A DNA stretch of 64,000 bases from UBA4427 sp045106235. Lineage in GTDB: Bacteria > Myxococcota_A > UBA9160 > UBA4427. Position numbers and translations under genes: made by a program. The DNA lies in the NCBI GenBank assembly GCA_045106235.1, contig JBGCEJ010000015.1, forward strand, positions 1-64,000, written 5' to 3'. Below, piece after piece: positions 44,633 to 53,325 of the stretch. The notes beneath the pieces are model-generated. The model ran no database searches, was not told the origin of the DNA, and saw only the letters and a program-made list of their open reading frames with translations. Position 1 is the stretch's first letter. Each line of letters opens with the position of its first letter.

Positions 44633-45911
44633 CGCTTGGTGGGCGGGGGCAGGGGCGGGGGCAGGGGCGGGGGCTCAGGCCGTCGTCTTGGCTTCGCCAC
44701 GCATCGACTTCATAGAGATTCTCGAGCCAGGTAGGGAGTCGGCGTCGGACCGATTTTTCCCATTTCTTGGGGGCGGCGAGAAGCTCCTCGAACGGATTCA
44801 CTTGGGGCAGGGCAAATTGCCCAATGACATCTTCTTGCGGGTTGCCACCCCAGAGGTTGCTCTCGTCGATACCGTATTCGATGAAGAATGTGTCGCGGAT
44901 CCGAGCGTTCTTTTTGCGATTGCCTCGGTGGATGCCATTTGAGTCGAAGAGGAAGACATCTCCCGCACGCCCGGTGGTTTCCATGATTTCGACCGCGTCG
45001 AGTTCTTTCTCGCAGTAGCGCAAGTCGACGCTATTTCGAAAGAACATTTTGTACGGGTGATAGAGGCGATGCGAGCCTTTTACGTAGGTCATGACCTGAT
45101 CGGTGGTTTCGACATCCGTGAGGAGAATGAGCACTTTCATGCGTCGCTCTTCAAGATCATGATGCCAGCCGAACATGTCGTTCTCGCGGGAGTCGTGCGG
45201 CAGGTATCGCATGGCCACACCTCGTGTGAGGAAGGCATGCTTGCCGTAGTAGGCTTCGGCGAGGGCAGTCAGCCTCGGCTCACAGAAGAACCGCGTCAGG
45301 CTGGGCGAATGTTTGAAGGCGTTATTGGAGACATAGGCGAGATCTTCGGCCCACCAATGCTCCTCCTCGTCATAGCTCCGCATTTCACCTTCGCCGCGTT
45401 CAAGGCGCTCATCGATACTGCGGACGAATCCGGCGAATTCGGACTGCATTTGGGAAAGCATTTCAGGAGCGATGAGTCCGGGAATGCGGAAGATGCCATC
45501 ATTCCGGAGGCCTTCGAGCCATTCTTCTGGCACTTTTGCATGTTCGGCGGCCGCGTGAGGCATCGCCGGGCTCGGCGCTCGGCGGTAGCGTTGGCGGATT
45601 CGATGCATCGTTTCCGGATCGACGTTCTTCGCAGACAAGGGGCGGCGGCGTTCAGCGTCTTCGATGGTGTGATCCGCACCGCGCGTGAGAAGCATCGCGG
45701 CGACTTCGTCTCGGCCGCATCCGGCGGCGATATGTAAGGCTGTTTGTCCCCTGCGGTCGCGAAGTTGAACATCGGCTCCCGCGTCGAGTAAGACGCGTAC
45801 GCGTTCAGCGTCTCCCGAGCCTGCGGCCCGATGTAGGTCGGGCCCCGCCGAAACAGCGGACCGGAATCGACGGGCGAATCGCACGGGCATGGTGGTCAGG
45901 CCAGACTGCAT
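44625..45911 (-). CDS. Ankyrin-repeat / phytanoyl-CoA dioxygenase (PhyH) fusion
   Basis: 428 residues; ATG 45911 has GAAAGGAA upstream. Two to three ankyrin repeats occupy about 22-95 (DLHRAAGSGDAERVRVLLDA, then GQTALHIAAGCGRDEVAAML). The PhyH-type Fe(II)/2-oxoglutarate dioxygenase domain (about 130-380) has the HxD pair in WHHDLEE (near 249) and the distal His in NGIHRGNR (near 325), with an Arg for 2OG in IRDTFFIEY. The C-terminus ends in Pro-Arg-Pro-Cys repeats encoded by a 12-bp tandem repeat. Ankyrin modules on PhyH proteins are uncommon and may recruit a partner. It would hydroxylate an unknown substrate, perhaps one shared with the neighbouring glycosyltransferase. Confidence 0.88.
   Translation of the reverse strand: MQSGLTTMPVRFARRFRSAVSAGPDLHRAAGSGDAERVRVLLDAGADVQLRDRRGQTALHIAAGCGRDEVAAMLLTRGADHTIEDAERRRPLSAKNVDPETMHRIRQRYRRAPSPAMPHAAAEHAKVPEEWLEGLRNDGIFRIPGLIAPEMLSQMQSEFAGFVRSIDERLERGEGEMRSYDEEEHWWAEDLAYVSNNAFKHSPSLTRFFCEPRLTALAEAYYGKHAFLTRGVAMRYLPHDSRENDMFGWHHDLEERRMKVLILLTDVETTDQVMTYVKGSHRLYHPYKMFFRNSVDLRYCEKELDAVEIMETTGRAGDVFLFDSNGIHRGNRKKNARIRDTFFIEYGIDESNLWGGNPQEDVIGQFALPQVNPFEELLAAPKKWEKSVRRRLPTWLENLYEVDAWRSQDDGLSPRPCPRPCPRPPSDD
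44639..44674. repeat. G-rich 12-bp tandem repeat
   Basis: About three copies of a unit like GGCGGGGGCAGG lie in the last codons of the PhyH gene, just before the GT2 start. The plus strand has five or more runs of three to five G, so it could form a G-quadruplex. The copy number changes in whole codons. Confidence 0.8.
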
Positions 45912-45971
45912 GCTCGATGATTCCTTTCTCTCTTCGAAGCCGAAGCGAAGGGACGAAGCGGAGCTTGCGTT

Positions 45972-47093
45972 TCAGGTTCCGGTTCGCACGGGGTAGATGC
46001 CAAACTTGTCGTCCCCGTAGCTGGTGATCGCGACAAAACGTCCATCGGGGGAGACGCCGACGCCATGGGGAAAGCTGAGCTGAGCCCCTGGATTTCTGAG
46101 CAGCTCAGTATAGTCGCTGATCTTCCCGGTTGAAGGGTCGATTTCGACGACCAGCGCGCTGTCGTCTCCCTGTTGGGTGAGAACTGCGAAGTGGTCTTGA
46201 CCGAATAGGCTGACATCATCGGGGCATCGAATATGGTGCCGCCGCCGTGAGACCGAGAGCGGCTTGGGATTGATGCCTGTTTTCGGGTCAAAGGCATGTG
46301 TTGCTAGGCGCCCTCGACGGTCCCGCGTGTTCTTTCGAGCCACATTCGGGGCGTAACAAATCACCACGAAATCTCCGTCTCTCGAGAAATCGATGCCTTT
46401 GGGGACGAGTGGAAAGAGTGTGTTTTCGAAATCTTGCAGATGTTCGATCCGCAGAGGGGAGGCGCTTTGATCGGTCGTCTTGGATCGATCGGTAGAGGGC
46501 GGGGCTGGTGAATCCTCTTTATGAACACGGTAGACGCGGACGGCTCCCGGCTTGTCTACGGTTGTCGAAGCGAGGAACTGTCCGCAATGTGAAAAGGCGA
46601 GGCCGTGGGCTGTTCGGTCTCCCGCATCGATGATCGCCGAGGGCTGGTCTGCGATTCGATGGGACTGCTTGTCGAGTCGGAAAACTTTCAGATTTCCTGC
46701 GCCCATATCCGTCATCGCGACGAGGGTGCCGGTGGGCGATACCGAGACGTTTTCAGGTTTGATCATGGACTGCGTGTTTCGAAGGGTCTGGAGTAGGGTG
46801 AGCCGATCGGCGTCGGCCTCGTAGCGATAGGTGTGAATCGCGTTCCCGAGGACATTGACCGTCACGAGATAATTTTGGTGAAACCAGGAGACACCGCTGC
46901 AAGTCGCGTAACGCGGGCGACCATCGCAGTACCAGACGGAGTAGTCCGTCGGGTCTTCGAGAATCGAGCCTTCGGTCGCCTGGACGCGGATCGGATGCGG
47001 GCTGAGCACGGGCTGGGAGCGTGTTCGGCGTGGGTCTTCCCTTAAGAGTCCCCCACGAAGGCGATTCCCGAATGAAGTGATGCGTTCGATCAT
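45972..47093 (-). CDS. Lactonase-like beta-propeller protein
   Basis: 373 residues from ATG 47093, with AGGAAG six bases upstream. Repeated blade motifs such as VSVSPTGTLVAMTDMGAGNL, LAFSHCGQFLAST, IDFSRDGDFVVICY and VGVSPDGRFVAITSYGDD indicate a YVTN/6-phosphogluconolactonase-like seven-bladed propeller. No signal peptide is clear. Catalytic residues cannot be assigned. It lies 60 bases upstream of the ankyrin-PhyH gene, in the same direction, and so may start the PhyH-GT2 operon. Confidence 0.75.
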   Translation of the reverse strand: MIERITSFGNRLRGGLLREDPRRTRSQPVLSPHPIRVQATEGSILEDPTDYSVWYCDGRPRYATCSGVSWFHQNYLVTVNVLGNAIHTYRYEADADRLTLLQTLRNTQSMIKPENVSVSPTGTLVAMTDMGAGNLKVFRLDKQSHRIADQPSAIIDAGDRTAHGLAFSHCGQFLASTTVDKPGAVRVYRVHKEDSPAPPSTDRSKTTDQSASPLRIEHLQDFENTLFPLVPKGIDFSRDGDFVVICYAPNVARKNTRDRRGRLATHAFDPKTGINPKPLSVSRRRHHIRCPDDVSLFGQDHFAVLTQQGDDSALVVEIDPSTGKISDYTELLRNPGAQLSFPHGVGVSPDGRFVAITSYGDDKFGIYPVRTGT

Positions 47094-47219
47094 AGAAGCT
47101 TCCTGTACCCGCCGTGCCCGCCCATCGGGCGTATGCATTAAGACCGTATGTGATTGCGATGGAGATCGAAATTGGGGGAAAACCCCGGGTAGGGATGAGG
47201 CAGAGGAACTCGCGCCGTT

Positions 47220-48386
47220 TTAGAATCGCGGCTCTTCACCGGTGAGGCCGAAATCAGGCCAGGCTCCTGAAACGAAGGTCTGACAATTCCCGATGCCTAT
47301 GCCGCCGCCGACCGGGTCCTCGACCCGGATGAGGCAATCCCGAAACTGACCATATCGCTCGATCACGCGCGGGTCTGCGGCATCCTCGACATGGTCGCCG
47401 TCGACGTGAAGCTCACCTCGCCAGCTGCCATGAAACGCGCCGTCGCCGCCGTGATAGTGACCGGCGCCGAGATAAAAGCCGGTCTCTGCGACCTTGTCGA
47501 AAGACATCGGTCGCTCGGTCCCGTCCGCCATCGTGAAAAGAAAGCGCCCCTTCTGCAGACGCTTTGTCGCGGGATCGAATGTCAGTTCGGGCTGCATGTC
47601 GGCGACAGCGAGGGAGCGCCCCTTTTCAGGCTCCTCGAGCCCGCCCTGAATACGGCGGCTCTGAAAGCCCGTCCCCGCGTATTCTGCCGCGTAGTGATGG
47701 AATGCATATTCGGAGCCATCTTCACGACGGAAGAGGATGGGATTCCAAACGGCGAGTACGCGCATAGACGCGTCGTACATCCCCGGTTCAGCGTCGGTCG
47801 CGGGGATGCCCACGGAGGGCCGGATGCCCCAAGACTTGTCGCGAGTGCAGACCCAATCCTCTTCGCGAATTTCGTGTCGTTCGCCGTCGATTTCAAGCCA
47901 ACCGGAAGCGATTCCGGTTTGGTGATAGCGAATCTGATCCATGGAATGGCGAAAACCATGGGCGTCCCGAGAATCTTCGCGGTCTTCGACGACGCAGGGC
48001 ACGACGGAGCGAAACATGATGTCGAACGAGATGGGCTGGGCATCGTTGGCCGCCAACCGAATTCGAACACGTTCCAGGGGTTCGATAACTTCGTAGGAAA
48101 TGGGGCCGACATTGACGCTGCTGGGATCCCTGTGGAGAGCTCGACTGGCGCGGACGGTCCATTGCTCGGCGCCGCGAGCGATGCCGGCGTAGGCGTCGAC
48201 CACATTACGATTGGTGTATTTGCCAAAGCCGAATCCGATTTGGAAAGAGCCGTCTCGGGCCGCAGCCATTCCGCAGACCTTTTCAGTCCAGGCCGGGTCA
48301 CTGGGGCCGACCGTCGCGAAGGTTTCGACAACTTGATGCGTGAAATCTTCGTCGCTGGGCAGGAGAGGACCGATCGATCCGGGCAT
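47220..48386 (-). CDS. Conserved protein of possible AttH/CrtC-like two-lobed lipocalin fold
   Basis: 388 residues from ATG 48386. Sequence such as ETFATVGPSDPAWTEKV, DGSFQIGFGFGKYTNRNV, EPLERVRIRLAANDAQPIS, WVCTRDKSWGIRP and YHGGDGAFHGSWRG has the alternating beta pattern with Trp-Gly turns seen in AttH/carotenoid-hydratase-like proteins. It is common in mycobacteria and other lipid or steroid degraders, without a known reaction. There is no signal peptide. It is divergent from the RidA-family gene. The family assignment is by pattern only. Confidence 0.55.
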   Translation of the reverse strand: MPGSIGPLLPSDEDFTHQVVETFATVGPSDPAWTEKVCGMAAARDGSFQIGFGFGKYTNRNVVDAYAGIARGAEQWTVRASRALHRDPSSVNVGPISYEVIEPLERVRIRLAANDAQPISFDIMFRSVVPCVVEDREDSRDAHGFRHSMDQIRYHQTGIASGWLEIDGERHEIREEDWVCTRDKSWGIRPSVGIPATDAEPGMYDASMRVLAVWNPILFRREDGSEYAFHHYAAEYAGTGFQSRRIQGGLEEPEKGRSLAVADMQPELTFDPATKRLQKGRFLFTMADGTERPMSFDKVAETGFYLGAGHYHGGDGAFHGSWRGELHVDGDHVEDAADPRVIERYGQFRDCLIRVEDPVGGGIGIGNCQTFVSGAWPDFGLTGEEPRF

Positions 48387-48532
48387 GTTTGTCTCCGAGA
48401 TAGAAAATGGGGAGCCGCGAGCGTAATCAGTCAGGGCAGGGGGGACAATATCCCCGGCGAAGTGAGTGATTCCGGCCCTCAGGATCAGCGGTGTCCTTTC
48501 TTGACGAGCCCCCGCTGAAGGAGAATTGAAGC

Positions 48533-48930
48533 ATGCCGATCGAACCCGTGATTCCCGCCTCGATGCGACCGACCTACGACATCTGCATTTCGCGCCCGCC
48601 GTGCGCTCCGGGGACATGCTCTATCTCTCCGGCGTGATCGGCGCTCTGGCCGAGGGGGAGGAGGCGGGCGATGCGGCCTATGCGGCGGGGACCCACCGCG
48701 CCTTCAAGCAAATCGAGGTGGTTCTAGGTGAAGCCGGCGCGAAGTTTGAGGACATCGTTTCGATGACGTCGTTTCATGTGGGAATGGGGAAGCACCTTGG
48801 CGCCTTGGCGGCGGTGAAGGACGAATATCTGCCCGAACCCTATCCGGCCTGGACCGTGATTGGTGTCAGTGAACTATTCGATCCGCGGGGGTTCGTTGAA
48901 ATCCAGGTCATTGCCCGGCTTCCTGAGTGA
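48533..48930 (+). CDS. RidA/YjgF-family protein with an apparent N-terminal frameshift
   Basis: From ATG 48533 (AAGGAG nine bases upstream) the frame reads MPIEPVIPASMRPTYD, a normal start for this subfamily. At about 48580 the family sequence continues in the -1 frame as HLHFAPAVRSGDMLYLSGVIG through to the stop at 48930. One base is missing, or the ribosome would have to slip. An intact frame does exist from TTG 48526, but its N-terminus is not family-like and its RBS spacing is only two bases. The RidA body (AFKQIEVVLGEAGAKFEDIV, ARLPE end) is intact. The family deaminates reactive enamines/imines; many relatives have other roles. Confidence 0.75.
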
Positions 48931-48945
48931 TCGCTTCCTGGATTT

Positions 48946-50463
48946 CTAGAAGGAGATATCCCACTGAAGCCGGACACGATCATCCGAGACGCTTCGGGAG
49001 ACGACGTCATCCTTGAGCGTGAGGTGTGAGTAGTCGAAGGTGATCTTGTTGTTATGCCCCGAGAAGAACCAGTTCGCGCCCGCGGTGAACTCCTGTCGGA
49101 CGTTTTCTTCGTTCCGGTCGCTCGGGAAGCCACCATCGCCCGCCGACCGGGGTCCATTGGGCTCTCGGACATAGGCGTATCGAAAGGCAAGCTCCAGCTC
49201 TTCTGGGAAGGCGTCATAGATCTCGCTGAAGAAGTATCCGGCTTGGGCGTAGCCGCCGTAAAGATCGTTTCGGTGAAGTGCTGATCCGTTTGTCTGAGCG
49301 CGGTCGATGACGCGCTTCCAGTGGAATTCCTGCTGGAAGGAGAAGCCTTGGTGCTTGAAGGCGAATTCCTGGACGGCTTGGTGGACGCGGAACTGTCCTT
49401 GCCGGGCGCTGCCTGCGCTGGTGAAGCCGTCGAGGTTGCCGCAGCCGCCGGAGGACCAGCGCGTGCAGACGCCCGAATGGGTCGCGCCGCCGAAGGCAAG
49501 GCTCGCGGTGGGCTTTTCGGTCCGCTCGACGTCGGTCTGGCGGAGCGCGAGATCACGGCCGAGGAAGTTCCACTGTACGCGGCCTGTGTACATGAGGTTA
49601 TTGTCGTCGTTATTCACTCCGCGCCCTTCACCCGTGAAGATGCCGAATGCGTAGCGGAGATCTCCGGGCGTGCCTTCGAAGAGATGGCCCCGGAAGCTGA
49701 TACCGACCTGGCGGTCGATGGTGAAAGTGCGGTTTACGATGGAGCGCTCGACGAATTGCTGGCGACCGGAAGAGTCGACGCGTTCGCGGTTGTAGTCGAT
49801 TTTCCATTGACCGACGCGGATGCCGAACTTTTTGTACTTGGCGACGTCGATACGCCAGTCGATGACACGGGCGCTCGCGTTTGAACTCGAATCATCGGAA
49901 TCTCGGGTGGGCTGAAGGTCGACTTCGAAATAGTATTTGAGCCAAGGCTGATAGCCGTGGCCGCCGATCTTCATGCGAAGGCGGCGGTTTTCGAAGGTGA
50001 CGCGTTCGGTGGCCGCGAAGTTGCTGACCGAGCGCGGGTCGGAACGCCGGGGCCAGGTGAGGCGCATTTGCGCGCGCCATTGGAGATTGGTCTGCCAATT
50101 CCCGTCTCGGGATTCGAGCCGAAAACCCTTCTTGCCGTAGCTGGCCTTGACGGGGAATTCTTCTTCGACCTTGAGGGCCACAGCTTCGGCGATCATATCG
50201 GAGAACTGCTGGTTCAGCGCTGGATTCGCATCCGCCTCAGCGGCGACCGGAGGAAGTTTCGCGGGCTCGGCGGCTTCGACGACATCCTGCGTCGTGAGCG
50301 CTTCCTGCGCCGAGAGCGATTCGTACTGCTCGTTCGTGATGGAGCCATTGGCGCGCAGGACGTCGAGCAGGTCCTGGTTGCCTTCAGCGGCGACGACCGG
50401 GGTCGCGAGGAACGAAAGGGAGACAAGAAGAGCCGCGACTGCATGCGGCATCTGAAAACTCAC
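48946..50463 (-). CDS. OprO/OprP-like outer-membrane porin
   Basis: 505 residues with a signal peptide (about 1-25, VVAAEG). A helical/periplasmic segment with a coiled-coil tendency (about 27-105) precedes the barrel. The phosphate-selective porin O/P pattern is clear in the barrel: ENRRLRMKIGGHGYQPWLKY, YFEVDLQP, FGIRVGQWKIDYNRERVDSS and FRYAYVREPNGPRS, ending in Phe (VRLQWDISF), as outer-membrane proteins do. It would form a trimeric anion channel. A Pho-box-like direct repeat about 90 bases upstream would fit phosphate control. Confidence 0.87.
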   Translation of the reverse strand: MSFQMPHAVAALLVSLSFLATPVVAAEGNQDLLDVLRANGSITNEQYESLSAQEALTTQDVVEAAEPAKLPPVAAEADANPALNQQFSDMIAEAVALKVEEEFPVKASYGKKGFRLESRDGNWQTNLQWRAQMRLTWPRRSDPRSVSNFAATERVTFENRRLRMKIGGHGYQPWLKYYFEVDLQPTRDSDDSSSNASARVIDWRIDVAKYKKFGIRVGQWKIDYNRERVDSSGRQQFVERSIVNRTFTIDRQVGISFRGHLFEGTPGDLRYAFGIFTGEGRGVNNDDNNLMYTGRVQWNFLGRDLALRQTDVERTEKPTASLAFGGATHSGVCTRWSSGGCGNLDGFTSAGSARQGQFRVHQAVQEFAFKHQGFSFQQEFHWKRVIDRAQTNGSALHRNDLYGGYAQAGYFFSEIYDAFPEELELAFRYAYVREPNGPRSAGDGGFPSDRNEENVRQEFTAGANWFFSGHNNKITFDYSHLTLKDDVVSRSVSDDRVRLQWDISF

Positions 50464-50553
50464 GTAGAAACCTCCTGGGTTGAATCTTTACGTCGACCCA
50501 CTGGATAGATTGGGCTTCTCCAGCCCGTTCGGAGCAGAATCTGCCAGTGAAGT

Positions 50554-50571
50554 GTGTCAGTTCGGTGACAA
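50554..50571 (-). promoter_or_regulatory. Possible Pho box upstream of the porin gene
   Basis: On the minus strand TTGTCAC-CGAA-CTGACAC is two 7-base units with a 4-base spacer, the geometry of PhoB sites. Each unit matches CTGTCAT at five of seven positions. It lies about 91 bases upstream of the porin start. Chance matches of this quality are possible. Confidence 0.35.
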
Positions 50572-50670
50572 AGAAGTGAAAAGGCTCGAAAAAACGAAGG
50601 GGCTCGAATCGATCCGAAAGGCATCGAAGCTACCCTCAGGGATCATCGACAGCAACGCATCGAGGGGAAT

Positions 50671-51549
50671 ATGGAAATCGGAGTGGGACTGCCCACGAAT
50701 CTCAGCGGTACGAGCAAGGAGTTGGTCGTCGATTGGGCGAAGCGCGCCGAGGAGATCGGGTTCTCCTCGCTCTGTATGGGCGAGCGCCTTTCCTATTCGG
50801 GCTACGACTGGGTCCTCTCGCTGACAGCTGCCGCGACGGTCACGGAGAGGATTCGATTGCTGGCGAATGTCGTGATTCTTCCGATCCATCCGGTGGGAAC
50901 GGTCGCGAAGCAGGCTCTCAGCCTCGATGATTATTCGGGCGGACGTCTCAGTTTAGGGGTGGGGATCGGTGCGCCGCTTGAGGATTATGACGTGGCGCCT
51001 GCGCCGCGAGCCGGGCGCGGTCAGCGATTCGAGGAGAGTCTGAGAACGCTCAAGGAACTCTGGAAGGGCGAGTCTCTGGTCGAGGGTGTGCGTGCGATCG
51101 GGCCCGCGCCGGTTCGGGCCGGGGGCCCCGAGATTTTGATCGGTGCCACGGGGCATAAAGCGCTTCGTCGCGTGGGCGCGTTCGCGGATGGTGCGACCAC
51201 CTGGAGCTTTAGTGCCGACCCGGTCGAGGGGCGCGCGATGTTCGATACGGTGGAGGCGTCTTGGGAATCTCACGGCCGGGAAGGGCGCCCGCGATTGGTT
51301 TGCGGATGTTATTTCTCAGCGGGACCCAACGCGGCTTCGGATTTAGAAAGCTATTTCCGCGAGTACTATCCGCATGTACTGCCCGGCCAAGTGGACAAGT
51401 TGATCGCGGCGGTGCGGACCGTGACGCCTGAGGCCCTGCAGTCGGTCGTCCGCGAATTCGAAGACATCGGCTGCGACGAGTTCATCTTCGTTCCGACGAC
51501 GAAAGATCTTGGTCACCTCGAAGGCCTTGCGGACGCGGTGATGCGGTAG
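50671..51549 (+). CDS. LLM-class (F420-dependent type) oxidoreductase
   Basis: 292 residues. The luciferase-like TIM-barrel pattern is visible: MEIGVGLPTNLSG, WAKRAEEIGFSSLCMGERL, TERIRLLANVVILPIHPVG, LDDYSGGRLSLGVGIG and PEILIGATGHKALRRVG. The second half is consistent with TIGR03620-type F420-dependent enzymes. Cofactor F420 rather than FMN is suggested by GVGIG and AKQALSLDDYSGGR but cannot be proven here. Substrate unknown. It is divergent from the porin gene and stands alone. Confidence 0.85.
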   Translation: MEIGVGLPTNLSGTSKELVVDWAKRAEEIGFSSLCMGERLSYSGYDWVLSLTAAATVTERIRLLANVVILPIHPVGTVAKQALSLDDYSGGRLSLGVGIGAPLEDYDVAPAPRAGRGQRFEESLRTLKELWKGESLVEGVRAIGPAPVRAGGPEILIGATGHKALRRVGAFADGATTWSFSADPVEGRAMFDTVEASWESHGREGRPRLVCGCYFSAGPNAASDLESYFREYYPHVLPGQVDKLIAAVRTVTPEALQSVVREFEDIGCDEFIFVPTTKDLGHLEGLADAVMR

Positions 51550-51590
51550 GGCTCGCTCTTGTTTCTGGACCTTGCTTTCGCCCAGACGCC

Positions 51591-52142
51591 TTACGGCAGA
51601 TGGAGATGCGTCATGCGGAGTCGCTCGATTGCCTCGCGTTCTTCTTTCTTACGCATCGAGACGACTTCTCCCGTGATGCCAGAGGATCGCCGGCCCGCGA
51701 TTTCGCTTTCCCGGGCGCTAGTCCCGGCGCGATCCATAATCTGAACGGCGATTTCGAAGTAGACCTTCTCGCCCCCGCGCGTCCGCAGGCGCTGCGACTG
51801 CCAGCGTGAAGCGGGCACGCCGAAGCGGCGCCGCAGCCGGAAGGCAATCTCATGCGTTCCTTCGCTGAGTTCTAGGGGGAGATACTCTTCATCGAGCAGA
51901 TGAATCGTCTTTTCTTGGTCGAGGCGGAGCTCGACCATCGAATACGAATGCTGTGGATCAATGCGGTAGAGGTAGGCGCGTGCCTTGTCGTCGGGCGGGG
52001 TCGGCGATTCGCTAAAAAGCGGGCCGATTGTAGGGTCGTGGACGCATCCGGCCATCGCGAGAAGAGTGAGAAGAGCGAGGAGGATGAGCCTCTGCCCTCG
52101 ATTGTTAGGCGGGTAAGCGCGACTCGAAGTATTGACTTTCAT
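51591..52142 (-). CDS. DUF2846-like lipoprotein
   Basis: 183 residues. A type II signal peptide ends in LAMAGC (lipobox, Cys near 33). The mature part, RAYLYRIDPQHSYSMVELRL, then LPLELSEGTHEIAFRLRRR and KVYFEIAVQIMDRAG, matches the DUF2846 beta-sandwich type (stress- or cell-envelope-related, unknown function). The C-terminal helix is highly charged (MRKKEEREAIERL). It is expected to be an outer-membrane-anchored lipoprotein. It lies downstream of the SurE gene, beyond a strong hairpin. Confidence 0.75.
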   Translation of the reverse strand: MKVNTSSRAYPPNNRGQRLILLALLTLLAMAGCVHDPTIGPLFSESPTPPDDKARAYLYRIDPQHSYSMVELRLDQEKTIHLLDEEYLPLELSEGTHEIAFRLRRRFGVPASRWQSQRLRTRGGEKVYFEIAVQIMDRAGTSARESEIAGRRSSGITGEVVSMRKKEEREAIERLRMTHLHLP

Positions 52143-52276
52143 CGCCTGAGTCTAGCGGTCGCGCGGAGGCGATGTTCGAGGGGGTGTTGGCGGCGATGTT
52201 GGCGGCGGCGCGGGAGGGGAGTGTCGGAGGTGCCGTGGTCCGCGGCGGAGCTGTGGCGAGTGGGCCGCCTCCGGCG

Positions 52277-52311
52277 CACGCCGCCACCGAACTCGGCTCG
52301 GTGGCGGCGTG
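52277..52311 (-). terminator. Strong 14-bp hairpin between SurE and lipoprotein genes
   Basis: CACGCCGCCACCGA (52277-52290) pairs perfectly with TCGGTGGCGGCGTG (52298-52311) around a 7-base loop. It lies about 31 bases after the SurE stop on the minus strand. No U-tract follows, so it may be a Rho-assisted terminator or an mRNA-stabilising structure. Confidence 0.55.
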
Positions 52312-52341
52312 GCTGAGGCTGATTCTCGAGCCCGTCCAGAC

Positions 52342-53325
52342 TTATCGTCGGGGGTAGAAGAGCGATCGCAGCTTGCGTCGCACACTGAACTCCTTGAAGA
52401 AGTCTGCCGCGTAGGTGCCCTGAATCGGGCTGACCGCGACCGTCGTGCCGCCGACGACATTGCCTTCGCTGCGCGAGGACGTGTCTTCTGCGTAACCGCC
52501 GTTGGTGTACGGAATCTCGACGGAGGTGCCCGGGAGGCCGATCCCAGCCGGGATGCCGAACGCCTGTGCGATGGGGCTATCGCCAAGGTCTTCGTAGAAC
52601 TGGAGGCCGATCTGGGCCGCCGTGCCGATGCGGGTGAGCTTGTAGTCGAAATCGTCCGCATCGTTCTCTGCGGGATCGACGTCGGGGATATTCACGTTCA
52701 GGCCAGTTCCGCGCGGAAGGCGGAGGCCCCAAGAGGCGTCCACGGATTCGACCACAGCGAGGGTGACCGCTGCAATGAGTTCGGCCTCTTCGGTCGTTTC
52801 ATCGTCGGAGTCCGCACTGACGGCGATTGCGGGGATGCCCTTGTTCAGAGCCGTCACTGCGGCGCCCAGGGTGCCCGAATGGGGCGTCACCAGGCCGAGG
52901 TTATTACCTTCGTTCGGACCCGAGACAACGAGGTCCGGCGGGCCACCGAAGATCTGCGGGGCCAGGACGTCGATTCCGTAGAGGGCCGCTGCGGCCGGGG
53001 ATTCGTCGACATAGAACTGCTGCGGCGCGATGGTCGTTTCGCCAATCGGGAAAGAGCCCGCCGGGAGAAGGCCGCCTTCCGACGGTTCGCTCGTGGGGAA
53101 GAGGGGCTGCAGGAACGCGATCTTGCCGCCCGTGCCACTCTGTCCAAGATACGGGGCCGACATGATGACGTTATGTCCCGCGTCCGTGAGGGCACGGAAA
53201 AGTGCTTGGATGTTCTCCGTCTCAAAGCCGTCATCGTTCGTGAGAACAATATTCAGTGCTGATGCGGGCAGGGCCAGGATCAATGCTGATCCGAGAGCCA
53301 CAATTCCCAATCCGATGCTGCGCAT
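52342..53325 (-). CDS. surE: Exported SurE-like 5'-nucleotidase/phosphatase
   Basis: 327 residues. The SurE fold begins right after a signal peptide (about 1-23): NIVLTNDDGFETENIQAL carries the NDDG metal motif. SAPYLGQSGTGG, VSGPNEGNNLGLVTPHSGTLGAA (metal and phosphate loop) and GIPAIAVSADSDD are all present. SurE enzymes hydrolyse nucleoside monophosphates and other phosphate esters and are usually cytoplasmic and about 250 residues. Here export and a longer C-terminal part suggest phosphate scavenging in the periplasm, in keeping with an OprO/P porin nearby. The catalytic motifs look intact. Confidence 0.85.
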   Translation of the reverse strand: MRSIGLGIVALGSALILALPASALNIVLTNDDGFETENIQALFRALTDAGHNVIMSAPYLGQSGTGGKIAFLQPLFPTSEPSEGGLLPAGSFPIGETTIAPQQFYVDESPAAAALYGIDVLAPQIFGGPPDLVVSGPNEGNNLGLVTPHSGTLGAAVTALNKGIPAIAVSADSDDETTEEAELIAAVTLAVVESVDASWGLRLPRGTGLNVNIPDVDPAENDADDFDYKLTRIGTAAQIGLQFYEDLGDSPIAQAFGIPAGIGLPGTSVEIPYTNGGYAEDTSSRSEGNVVGGTTVAVSPIQGTYAADFFKEFSVRRKLRSLFYPRR

